Position numbers and translations under genes: made by a program
In this document: positions 1 through 5,757 of the stretch, piece after piece
Layout of the letters: every line of letters starts with the position of its first letter
Numbering within the stretch: the first letter of the stretch is position 1
NCBI GenBank assembly: GCA_016209665.1
Contig: JACQVT010000412.1
Span: forward strand, 1-6,060
Length of the DNA: 6,060 bases
Direction of reading: 5' to 3'
Source of the DNA: Planctomycetota bacterium
GTDB lineage: Bacteria > Planctomycetota > Phycisphaerae > UBA1845 > PWPN01
The notes under the pieces: model-generated
Seen by the model: only the letters and a program-made list of their open reading frames with translations
What the model was told of the DNA's origin: nothing
Databases searched by the model: none

Positions 1-176
1 GAGGCGTGCATCCCTGCCCGCGATTTCTTTTCATCATACGCGAAGGCATCGGCGGGCAGGTTTGCCCGCCCCCCAAGGCCGCTCGCAGAACCAGAAGGCG
101 GGCAGGGATGCCCACACCCCAAGGCCGCTCGCAGAGCCAGAAGGCGGGCAGGGATGCCCGCCCCCCTCAAGATGGG
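1..176. repeat. gene-free 3' flank of the exporter carrying GC-rich palindromes
   Basis: I see no credible gene in this stretch. It contains four copies of a palindromic core related to GGCGGGCAGGGATGCCCGCC: a diverged copy in the opposite orientation at 3-22, one at 51-70 with TTT replacing GGA-type centre bases, and near-identical ones at 97-116 and 143-162. The cores form GGCGGGCA/TGCCCGCC stems. They lie directly downstream of the minus-strand exporter stop (177-179), so transcripts of that gene would read into them. This is where REP-like elements usually lie, and they may protect the mRNA 3' end or slow the polymerase. There is no T-tract, so a classical intrinsic terminator is not supported. 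Open frames crossing this area are repeat-encoded and unlikely to be real. Confidence 0.7.
71..162. repeat. two-copy 46-bp tandem repeat with embedded palindrome
   Basis: Two adjacent 46-bp units lie at 71-116 and 117-162. Each begins CCCCAAGGCCGCTCGCAGA and ends with the GGCGGGCAGGGATGCCC palindrome core. I count three differences between the units (A/G at 90/136, A/G at 114/160, A/C at 116/162), so they are about 93% identical and probably a recent duplication. A partial third copy of the palindrome alone sits just before them at 51-70. The run is too short, and has no spacers, to be a CRISPR array. Confidence 0.85.
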
Positions 177-1127
177 TCATCGTGGCCGCACGGAGGCTTG
201 GCAGATGACGGCACCGGCCACGATCAGGCCCGCGGCCATCAGGAGGTCGCCGCCCAGCGGCACACCCAGGTACAAGCAACTGATGACGGTGGACAGCAGG
301 GGGGTGAAGAAGGACAGGCTGGTCACGAGGATGACGTTGCCCTTGCGCATCGCGATGTCCCACAGGACATAGGCGAGCAGCGTGGGGAAAAGCGTCAGGT
401 AGGCCAGCTCCGCGAACGCCCGCACGCTCAGCGGCAGGTGCAGGTAGCGATCGGTCATGGCGTGCAGCGCGCCCAGCGCGATACCGGTGGCGATGAGGAA
501 CAGCGGCACGGCGCCGTGGGTGGTGCCGGCCGCCCAGCGCCGGGCGAGATTGGAATAGAGCGCCCAACTGGCGGCCGCCGTCAGGGCCAGGCCATACGGC
601 CACGGGTTCACGGCCAGGCCCGAGCGAAAGGACGTCCACGAAATCGAACCGCGAGACACCGCCCAGAACGCCCCGGCCGTCGCCAGCGCCAGCCCGGGCC
701 ACAGCCACGCGCCGGCCCGCTTTTTCAGTAGCGGCACCGCGAGTGCCAGCGTCAGGGCCGGCCACAGGTAGTTGATCAACCCGACCTCGATCGTCTGGGC
801 GTGCGTGGCCGCCCGGTCGATCGCCCGGTAGAGCGACAGGTTGTACAGGACAAACAAGCCGCCGCAGCCGAGCAGGTAGTCCGGCGGCAGGCAGAGCATC
901 CGACGAACCCGCCCGCGGCGGCCTGGAGCCCATCCCAAAAACCTGGACTCCGACCGACGGGACGCTCGCCCCGGAGAGCAGGCCGGCTCCACACGGGTTT
1001 TGGGACCGGCTCCCACGCCGATCACCAGACCGATGATGCCGCCCAGCAGATTCGCCACCGCGGCCGACGGCAGCACGCCCATCTGCGACTGCACGCCGCG
1101 GGCGACCGCCACCAGGCTCGCCCACAT
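177..1127 (-). CDS. DMT/EamA-family exporter, YddG-like (aromatic amino acid/metabolite efflux type)
   Basis: This is an inner-membrane drug/metabolite transporter with about ten predicted TM helices. The best resemblance I recall is the aromatic amino acid exporter YddG: the TM4 segment VGLINYLWPALTLALAV (residues 115-131) and the TM3 segment YLLGCGGLFVLYNLSLYRA both match its style. A second EamA repeat covers roughly residues 176-312, with LWDIAMRKGN before TM9. The substrate is inferred only by family. Two oddities stand out. Residues about 38-69 between TM2 and TM3 are polar and Arg/Pro/Ser-rich and are encoded by a 92-bp palindromic element; YddG has only a short loop there. The only ATG (1127) falls in the middle of TM1: in-frame codons upstream read TGTILGILALL and restore TM1, but before the in-frame stop at 1215-1217 there is no ATG, GTG or TTG. 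An ATT at 1179-1181 could begin SRRDETTGT..., or the start may be altered. The gene lies 120-170 nt after the receiver gene. Confidence 0.85.
   Translation of the reverse strand: MWASLVAVARGVQSQMGVLPSAAVANLLGGIIGLVIGVGAGPKTRVEPACSPGRASRRSESRFLGWAPGRRGRVRRMLCLPPDYLLGCGGLFVLYNLSLYRAIDRAATHAQTIEVGLINYLWPALTLALAVPLLKKRAGAWLWPGLALATAGAFWAVSRGSISWTSFRSGLAVNPWPYGLALTAAASWALYSNLARRWAAGTTHGAVPLFLIATGIALGALHAMTDRYLHLPLSVRAFAELAYLTLFPTLLAYVLWDIAMRKGNVILVTSLSFFTPLLSTVISCLYLGVPLGGDLLMAAGLIVAGAVICQASVRPR
924..1015. repeat. palindromic element inserted in frame in the exporter gene
   Basis: The outer arms are TGGAGCCCATCCCAAAAACC (924-943) and GGTTTTGGGACCGGCTCCCA (996-1015). The second is the reverse complement of the first apart from two single-base indels and two substitutions. 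Inside, TGGACTCC (944-951) weakly opposes GGCTCCA (986-992), and CGCTC...GAGC (963-979) can form the tip, so the whole 92 bp can fold as one long interrupted hairpin. It adds about 31 codons to the exporter without a stop or net frameshift. This resembles in principle the protein-coding palindromic elements known from Rickettsia. The family here is unnamed as far as I can tell. Confidence 0.75.
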
Positions 1128-1266
1128 CAGAAGGGCGAGTATGCCCAGTATCGTGCCCGTGGTCTCGTCGCGTCGCGAAATGCCGTCTGCCCCGAATGAT
1201 CGACCAGTGATTCGTCAACGAACAGAATTGCCGCGTCTCAAGTTGCCCGCCGCAGCCCTCAAACCC

Positions 1267-1294
1267 CAAGCCTCAAGCCTCAGGCTTCAAGCCC
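1267..1294. repeat. four tandem heptamers between the receiver and exporter genes
   Basis: Four consecutive 7-bp units read CAAGCCT, CAAGCCT, CAGGCTT and CAAGCCC. The third is nearly the reverse complement of the others, giving the inverted pair AAGCCT-C-AGGCTT at 1275-1287. On the minus strand the array begins 5 nt after the receiver-gene stop (1300-1302), so it would lie in that mRNA's 3' end and can fold into alternative small hairpins. No U-tract follows, so terminator function is only possible, not shown. Confidence 0.6.
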
Positions 1295-1299
1295 ATCCG

Positions 1300-2994
1300 T
1301 CACTTCTTCTTCGCCTCGGCTTCGGTCACCGCGGCCCGGACTTCCTTGAGGAGTTCATCGACCTTGAACGGCTTGAACAGGACGGCGGACAGACCCTCCG
1401 GTTCGGCCCGGATGATCGAGTGGCTCGGATCGTAGCCGAAGCCGGTCATGAAGATCACCGGGCAGCACGGCCGTAACTCGCGGACGGCCCGAAAGACCTC
1501 GTAGCCGGTCTTGCCGGGCATGCGGATGTCGGTCAACACCAGGTCGTATGCCCGCTGGCCGATCAGGGCGGTGGCCTCTTCGCCGTCGCGGGCGGTGTCC
1601 ACCGAGCAGCCGTACTTGGCGAGCACGTCCCGCACCGTCTCGCGGATCGTCTGCTCGTCATCGATGACCAGCACGCGCTTGGCGGCCAGCAGCGGATCGG
1701 CCGACGGCACGCGGGGCCGGGCCCCCAGGATGCCGCCCTCCGGCTTGGTCACCTGCTTGACGGACTCCTTGATCTTGGCCACGTTGTCGATGATGGCCTG
1801 CAAGCGGTGCCGGAGGTCGTCGTGGCCGATGTAGTCCTCGATGAGCGTGCTGGCGTCGCACAGGATGTCGGCCAGCGGGGCGGCGATCTCGTTCAGCACG
1901 TTGTCCACCAGCCGCCCGGTGGTCTCGCGGCGCTCGACGACCAGCACCTCGAACATCCGCAGGGCGATGGCGATGTAGCGGCCGAAGATCTCCGTGAACT
2001 GCCGGTCGTCCTCGGTGAACGCGCCGGGGGTCCGGGCCTCGATGTTGAACGTCCCGATCACCTGGTCGTGCAGGTACAGCGGCACGGTGAGGCTGGACCT
2101 GGCCTCGTTGATGCCCCGCAGGTAGCGCGGGTCGTTGCGGACGTCGGGGCAGATGTAGCTGCGGCCGGTGGCGGCCACGTAACCGCTGATCCCGCTGTTT
2201 TCCGTCGAGCAGTAGATGTCGATCTGCTGGGCCTCGGGCGGCATGCCCGCGCACAGCACGATCTCCAGCTTGTTGGTGTCCTTGTGCAGCAGGCGGATGC
2301 AGAAGTTGTCGTAGTTCAGCAGCTCGCGGGTGTAGCGGACGATCTTCTGCTCGAGCAGATCGAGACGCTGGCGGAGGTTCAGCTTCTGGAGCTGCTCGGC
2401 GTCGAACCGCACGAGTTCCCGACCGGCCTTGTCGATGGCGTCCATCTTCTTCTGCAATCGCCGGGCCCGCGTCACCTCGGTGACGACGACCACCAGCCGG
2501 TCGGTCGGCTGGCCCTCTTTGGCGAGCGGCGTGATGGTGGCCTCGAAGTAGCGGTCGTCCTCGGTGGTCAGGCTGATCGACCGCGTGCGGCGGCGCGAAG
2601 CGTCGTCGGTCGCCGCCCCGTAAGTCTCGGTGCACAACGACCGAATCCGCTCACGTACTTGTTCGGGCAGAGCGTTGTGGCCGGCGTTCGACCAAATGAG
2701 CTGGCCCTCGACGTCGAGAATGCAGACCGCCTGGTCGATGGCGTCCAGGACGGCCGCCAACGCAACCCGCGTTGCGATCTGCGACGCCTCCCCCAGCCAC
2801 GAGGCAGGTCCCAGGACCCAATCGAAGTGATCAGCCACCGCCGCGGCCAGGGCCGCCTCCAGGTCCGCTACGGTCGCAACCGCGGCCAGGCGTTCCAGTG
2901 CCGCCCGGAGGGGGGCGTTTTCGTCAGACTCCGGCAGGATCAGGAGTGCCTTTCGTCCCGGAACCGGCGCTGAATCCATCCGCTGACCATCCAA
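1300..2994 (-). CDS. PAS/GAF sensor protein with C-terminal receiver domain (atypical response regulator)
   Basis: This cytoplasmic signalling protein has no TM segment. Residue numbers count from the TTG at 2994. Residues about 15-65 (ALLILPESDENAPLRAALER... FDWVLG) look like a degenerate receiver-like fold. A PAS domain spans about 80-180 (CILDVEGQLIWSNAGHN). A coiled linker follows at ~180-210, then a GAF domain at ~210-355 (YDNFCIRLLHKD, GYVAATGRSYICPDV, LTVPLYLHDQVIGTFNIEA). Residues ~360-415 resemble a histidine-kinase dimerisation helix pair, but the expected His is Asn368 (LNEIAAPL) and no ATPase domain follows. The receiver at ~439-557 is intact: acidic pair D445/D446, phospho-acceptor D489 (TDIRMPG), T517 and K541 (FKPF). 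With no output domain, it probably passes signals by protein contact or phosphotransfer from a kinase elsewhere. The TTG start is chosen because GGGAGGG lies 9 nt upstream; ATG 2979 is the alternative. Confidence 0.85.
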   Translation of the reverse strand: MDGQRMDSAPVPGRKALLILPESDENAPLRAALERLAAVATVADLEAALAAAVADHFDWVLGPASWLGEASQIATRVALAAVLDAIDQAVCILDVEGQLIWSNAGHNALPEQVRERIRSLCTETYGAATDDASRRRTRSISLTTEDDRYFEATITPLAKEGQPTDRLVVVVTEVTRARRLQKKMDAIDKAGRELVRFDAEQLQKLNLRQRLDLLEQKIVRYTRELLNYDNFCIRLLHKDTNKLEIVLCAGMPPEAQQIDIYCSTENSGISGYVAATGRSYICPDVRNDPRYLRGINEARSSLTVPLYLHDQVIGTFNIEARTPGAFTEDDRQFTEIFGRYIAIALRMFEVLVVERRETTGRLVDNVLNEIAAPLADILCDASTLIEDYIGHDDLRHRLQAIIDNVAKIKESVKQVTKPEGGILGARPRVPSADPLLAAKRVLVIDDEQTIRETVRDVLAKYGCSVDTARDGEEATALIGQRAYDLVLTDIRMPGKTGYEVFRAVRELRPCCPVIFMTGFGYDPSHSIIRAEPEGLSAVLFKPFKVDELLKEVRAAVTEAEAKKK

Positions 2995-3003
2995 GCTGAT
3001 CGA

Positions 3004-3010
3004 CCCTCCC
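3004..3010 (-). promoter_or_regulatory. ribosome binding site supporting a TTG start at 2994
   Basis: On the minus strand GGGAGGG ends 9 nt before the TTG at 2994-2992, which is good Shine-Dalgarno spacing. The downstream ATG (2979) has only the weaker GGATGG about 7 nt ahead of it. The choice changes the protein by five residues only. Confidence 0.5.
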
Positions 3011-3018
3011 GATCGCGG

Positions 3019-3024
3019 CTTATA
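3019..3024 (-). promoter_or_regulatory. possible -10 box for the receiver gene
   Basis: TATAAG on the minus strand lies about 25 nt before the TTG start. It would place transcription start near 3012 and give a very short leader that still includes the Shine-Dalgarno sequence. There is no convincing -35 hexamer at 16-18 nt, so the call is weak. Confidence 0.25.
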
Positions 3025-3150
3025 CAATGGTATTCCGGCCGACCGGCGTATACCACCGGAATCAAGCCTCGGCGGCTCCCACAGAGTCAACTGTCCCAAG
3101 TCTATGCCCCAGCGGCGGTTTCGCCCACCGCAATCTCGATTGGACGCCAG

Positions 3151-3162
3151 GGCAGGCCTGCC
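3151..3162. repeat. perfect 12-bp palindrome at the hydrolase 3' end
   Basis: GGCAGGCCTGCC is a perfect palindrome whose last base is also the final base of the hydrolase stop codon (3162-3164). It shares the GGCAGG/CCTGCC character of the larger palindrome family in this window and may be a decayed member. No T-tract follows on either strand. Confidence 0.5.
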
Positions 3163-4091
3163 TAGTGAACCCCGGATTGAGTCTCGGCCGCTCGGGGAAG
3201 CCCGGACCGCTGCCGCCGAGGGGGGTTTTCGGACGTCGCGTCATCCGCGGCGAAGGCGGCGTGCTCCCCGGCCTGAGCGATCATGATGGGGCATAACCAT
3301 TCGGAGACGAACTGACGGTTGGCCCAGCCGGTGTGGCCGCCCGTGTTCCCCGAGTCTGCCATCTTCCGCGAATAGGGCTGTTGGCGAAGCTTGTGCGAGT
3401 AGAGCCGCCGGTCCGCATCGTCGAGGCCCCAGGGCATCTGGAAACCGACCGCGCCGGCGGCGGAGGTGTGCCGGCCGTCGATCGTACCCATCAGTGTGGT
3501 GCCCGCCTTCAGGAAGCCGACGTCGTGTCGCGAGTAGAAGTTCCACACACCGTGCTGCGTTCGGCGGAGGGCCCGCCGCAGGTCGTAATCGGGCGACACC
3601 GCCGGCGCCAGCAGCAGGGCGGAGGTAATCTGTCGCTCGGGCGGCAGTGCTTCCAGCGCCAGCAGGGCGACGCCGCCGCCGCCCGAATGCCCGATGATGT
3701 GCACCGGCTGGTCGGGATGCCGGTCCTGATAGTCCATGATCTTGCGGGCGACCTTGGCGGCTTCGTGCTTGTTGCGGTCCAGCGCTCGCAGATTCACCGG
3801 GAACAACAGGATAGTACCCGCGGTCCAGTCGTAGACCTCGACGGCTCCCGGCCAGCCGCCGCTGATGAGCCCCTTGGCGACATTGCGGTTCAGATAGCTG
3901 GCCCCCTCGATGCCGGGCAGGATCACGGTGTAACCGTGTGCCAGCCGATCCGGCGCGACGTACCTGGTCGGCCCGCAGCCGCAGACCAGCGGCAGGGCCA
4001 GAACCCCAACGATACACACGGCATCCTGGCAGTAGCGGCGGATGACCAAGGCAAACCCCGTTCGACCAACCCCGTCGTTGCGAAGCTGCAT
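3162..4091 (-). CDS. exported alpha/beta hydrolase, probable lipoprotein
   Basis: This is a serine hydrolase of the alpha/beta fold; its substrate is unknown (esterase/lipase-like by fold). Counting from ATG 4091 (309 aa), residues 1-39 give a basic N-region, a hydrophobic stretch AVCIVGVLALPLV and a Cys at 39 in VCGC, an imperfect lipobox. It is therefore probably secreted and lipid-anchored. LPGIEG at ~58-63 fits the oxyanion loop. The nucleophile elbow GHSGG puts the catalytic Ser at 136. Asp190 in YSRHDVGF and His253 in GGHTGW are the likely acid and base, in the right order and spacing. The conserved-looking TTLMGTIDGRHT lies between them. The last ~40 residues are polar, low-complexity and probably disordered. 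ATG 4104-4106 is an alternative start, and a longer frame runs to 4244. I prefer 4091 because it directly gives a signal peptide and lies downstream of the promoter candidate. The gene is divergent from the phytase-like gene. Confidence 0.8.
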   Translation of the reverse strand: MQLRNDGVGRTGFALVIRRYCQDAVCIVGVLALPLVCGCGPTRYVAPDRLAHGYTVILPGIEGASYLNRNVAKGLISGGWPGAVEVYDWTAGTILLFPVNLRALDRNKHEAAKVARKIMDYQDRHPDQPVHIIGHSGGGGVALLALEALPPERQITSALLLAPAVSPDYDLRRALRRTQHGVWNFYSRHDVGFLKAGTTLMGTIDGRHTSAAGAVGFQMPWGLDDADRRLYSHKLRQQPYSRKMADSGNTGGHTGWANRQFVSEWLCPIMIAQAGEHAAFAADDATSENPPRRQRSGLPRAAETQSGVH

Positions 4092-4142
4092 CTCTCCGTG
4101 ACCCATCAGCGGCGTCGCCCCAAACCCGGCGGCAAAGTGGGG

Positions 4143-4171
4143 ATGATACCGTGTGGGCCCGTCTCCCACAA
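4143..4171 (-). promoter_or_regulatory. sigma70-like promoter candidate for the hydrolase
   Basis: On the minus strand TTGTGG (4171-4166) and TATCAT (4148-4143) are separated by exactly 17 bp. The -10 matches the consensus at five of six positions, the -35 at the first three. Transcription would begin near 4136, about 45 nt before the chosen start at 4091. This also argues against a start as far upstream as 4244. Confidence 0.45.
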
Positions 4172-4340
4172 GGTGGCCTCCCCGGTTGTGACGGCGTCGA
4201 GCCCTTCCAGCCGCCAGTCCATCTTCATCGGCAGACCGCGGCAAGTTGCTGTAACCGGGGGAGTTATGACGGGTGGCCGCCTCAGAGGGGGTTCATCCGA
4301 CTCCCGTTGTCAACGTTCTATCGCGGATCGAGGCAAATCG

Positions 4341-4369
4341 TTGACCGCGTCCGGCCTGGCGGGCACAAT
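4341..4369 (+). promoter_or_regulatory. sigma70-like promoter candidate for the phytase-like gene
   Basis: TTGACC (4341-4346) and CACAAT (4364-4369) are spaced by 17 bp, with five of six and four of six consensus matches. Transcription would begin near 4376, leaving a ~110-nt leader that contains the palindrome at 4423-4442 just ahead of the gene. Confidence 0.5.
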
Positions 4370-4422
4370 GGTCCGCTGGTCAGCCGGGAAGGCGTCGGTG
4401 TCGCGAGGGCCGTCATCCAAGA

Positions 4423-4442
4423 GGCGGGCAGGGATGCCCCCC
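4423..4442 (+). repeat. dispersed copy of the GGCGGGCAGGGATGCCC palindrome
   Basis: GGCGGGCAGGGATGCCCCCC is the same core as at 97-116 and 143-162, some 4.3 kb away and in the same orientation. Here the right arm runs into nine consecutive C residues (4437-4445), which weakens the stem. It lies in the predicted leader of the phytase-like gene, 44 nt before its start. Confidence 0.75.
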
Positions 4443-4485
4443 CCCGAACAGGGACGATCGTGGGTGAATGCGGACCGGAGGCTAG

Positions 4486-5745
4486 ATGATTCATAAGTTA
4501 TTGTGTCGACATGGGATAGCCTCGGCGAGAAGCCAGCGGTTCGTTCAGGAACGGGCCGTCGCTGTTGTGTTTCTGGCGTGTGCGACGCTTTCGGCCGGCG
4601 AGCCGAGCGTGACGTGGTATCGGCTTCAGTCGCCGGGGCTCGACGGGGAGGAGATCGAGCAGGCGTCGGACCTGTGTTACGGCCCACTCGGGGAGTACCG
4701 TGGCCTTTGGACGGTGTGCGACCGCAACGGCGGGCGGTCGGCGGGGCGGATCTACCTGTTCGCCCCGAAGGCCCTGGCGGCCGCCCGCGCCGGGGGTTCG
4801 ATCACGGCTGACCACGAGTTCACCGTCACCCCGCCTCCCGTTGGCTGGTCCACGTTCGGACGCGACCATGCCCGGCTCGGGCCGGACGTGCTGAACCACA
4901 TCGAGGAACGGGTGGCGGCCGGCCTGACCGGAGGGGACGGCAAGCGGCTGGACCTGGAGGCCGTGACCATCGGTGTATCGTCCGCAGCCCCGCACAAGCC
5001 GCGGCTGTTCGTCGTCGCGGAAGAGCCCTACTCGCTCATGCTGGAACTCGAAGTCAGAGCCGGCCAGGGTGCCTCAGCGTCAGCGGAACTCATCGCCGCG
5101 TACCGTTACTTCGAGCGTGACGAGGGCCACGGCGCGGACTTCAACGACGGTCTGGAAGGGCTCGCCTACGCCGGGTCGCCCGGTGAGTTCTGGTGGGCCG
5201 AGGAGGGGACGCGACTGCACCAGCCCAACGCTCACCCGCGGCTGTTCTTCAGCGATCCGCGCGTGGGCCGGGGCGAGTTGAAGGAGGGCGCCCTCGTCGT
5301 CGACCAGCCGATCAGCGATGCCCTGACCGGGGCGGTCCGCGAACGCAAGGACGGCGCCGCCCAGACGCTCAACGCCCTGTGCGTGATGAAGGACGGGCGT
5401 CTGCTGGCGGTGGACCGTAACGGCGGCTGGGTGTTGCTGATCGATCCGGTTTCTCGCACCGCGGCTCGGTGGTTCAACGTCTACAACGTGGGCGGCACGA
5501 ACCTCCGCGAAGCCTTGGCGGCGTTCCCCGGCCCGCGCGGCATGACCTACGTCAGCATCGAGGGCATCGCCGTCGACGACCGCGGCAGCGTCTGGCTGGT
5601 CGACGACCCGGCGATGCCCGAGCCGTTTCGCGCTTCGTGCCTGGTCCGCATTTCGGGGTTGCCCTTGCCACCCGAGGGGGATCCCGCTTCGTCGCGGGGG
5701 ACCCTGGTGCCGGGAAGCGCGGGGACAAGCCCCGCGGCTCGTTGA
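4486..5745 (+). CDS. exported esterase-like-activity-of-phytase family protein (beta-propeller-like)
   Basis: This 419-aa protein has an N-terminal signal peptide: the hydrophobic core AVAVVFLACATLSA at about 24-37, with cleavage likely just after it. The start ATG has GGAGG four bases upstream. The mature part looks like the esterase-like-of-phytase group, thought to form beta-propellers. Supporting motifs are DLCYGPLGEYRGLWTVCDRNGG (62-83, family-type opening), LDLEAVTI (155-162), FNDGLEGLAYAG (219-230), a second DRNGGWVLLID (310-320) and SIEGIAVDDRGSVWLVDDP (357-375). The conserved acidic residues could bind metal, as in phytase-like propellers. True catalytic activity is unproven for most of the family. 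The recognisable fold ends near LVRISGLP (386-393). Residues ~394-419 (Pro/Gly/Ser/Ala-rich) are encoded by palindromic repeat DNA and look like an appended tail. The gene is divergent from the hydrolase and is followed 12 bp later by the tRNA promoter. Confidence 0.75.
   Translation: MIHKLLCRHGIASARSQRFVQERAVAVVFLACATLSAGEPSVTWYRLQSPGLDGEEIEQASDLCYGPLGEYRGLWTVCDRNGGRSAGRIYLFAPKALAAARAGGSITADHEFTVTPPPVGWSTFGRDHARLGPDVLNHIEERVAAGLTGGDGKRLDLEAVTIGVSSAAPHKPRLFVVAEEPYSLMLELEVRAGQGASASAELIAAYRYFERDEGHGADFNDGLEGLAYAGSPGEFWWAEEGTRLHQPNAHPRLFFSDPRVGRGELKEGALVVDQPISDALTGAVRERKDGAAQTLNALCVMKDGRLLAVDRNGGWVLLIDPVSRTAARWFNVYNVGGTNLREALAAFPGPRGMTYVSIEGIAVDDRGSVWLVDDPAMPEPFRASCLVRISGLPLPPEGDPASSRGTLVPGSAGTSPAAR
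5683..5736. repeat. tandem GC-rich hairpins overlapping the 3' end of the phytase-like gene
   Basis: Two hairpins follow each other: CCCGC-(6)-GCGGG at 5683-5698 and CGCGGGG-ACAAG-CCCCGCG at 5718-5736, the second a perfect 7-bp stem with a 5-nt loop. Both lie inside the reading frame, ending seven bases before the stop (5743-5745). They resemble dispersed REP-like palindromes more than a terminator, as no T-tract follows. Confidence 0.65.
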
Positions 5746-5757
5746 GTCATCCGTCGC

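Larger units (their letters stand above)
4092..4485. other. divergent intergenic region between hydrolase and phytase-like genes
   Basis: This is a 394-bp gap between oppositely oriented starts. It holds one promoter candidate in each direction (minus at 4143-4171, plus at 4341-4369), a palindrome copy at 4423-4442 and a C9 run at 4437-4445. Open frames across it on both strands have no signal of a real protein and overlap the flanking genes. I see no small RNA or riboswitch that I can name. Confidence 0.6.

Noticed and set aside
71..162. CRISPR-like tandem repeat
   Set aside because: There are only two units, directly abutting with no spacers, and the palindrome core recurs singly elsewhere; it fits a tandem duplication of a REP-like unit.
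34..1269. 411-codon minus-strand open frame overlapping the exporter in another frame
   Set aside because: It runs out of frame through the exporter, whose hydrophobic helices and YddG-like motifs make it the true frame. The frame's ends are repeat-encoded and its product is Arg/Gly/Pro-rich, typical of GC-rich shadow frames.
1807..2973. 388-codon plus-strand open frame antisense to the receiver gene
   Set aside because: The opposite strand encodes clear PAS, GAF and receiver motifs. The plus-strand product is Val/Asp/Gly/Gln-rich with no domain features, as expected for an antisense shadow.
3115..3131. GCGGT-(7)-ACCGC hairpin between hydrolase and receiver gene as terminator
   Set aside because: A 5-bp stem with no U-tract on either strand is within chance expectation in such GC-rich DNA.
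4308..4313. Perfect minus-strand TTGACA upstream of the hydrolase
   Set aside because: At 16-18 bp spacing the -10 region is C-rich with no match, and it would give a leader of about 190 nt; the 4143-4171 pair is better.
3333..4496. 387-codon plus-strand open frame antisense to the hydrolase
   Set aside because: The minus strand has a signal peptide and a full Ser-Asp-His set; this frame has no recognisable motif and overlaps both promoter candidates.
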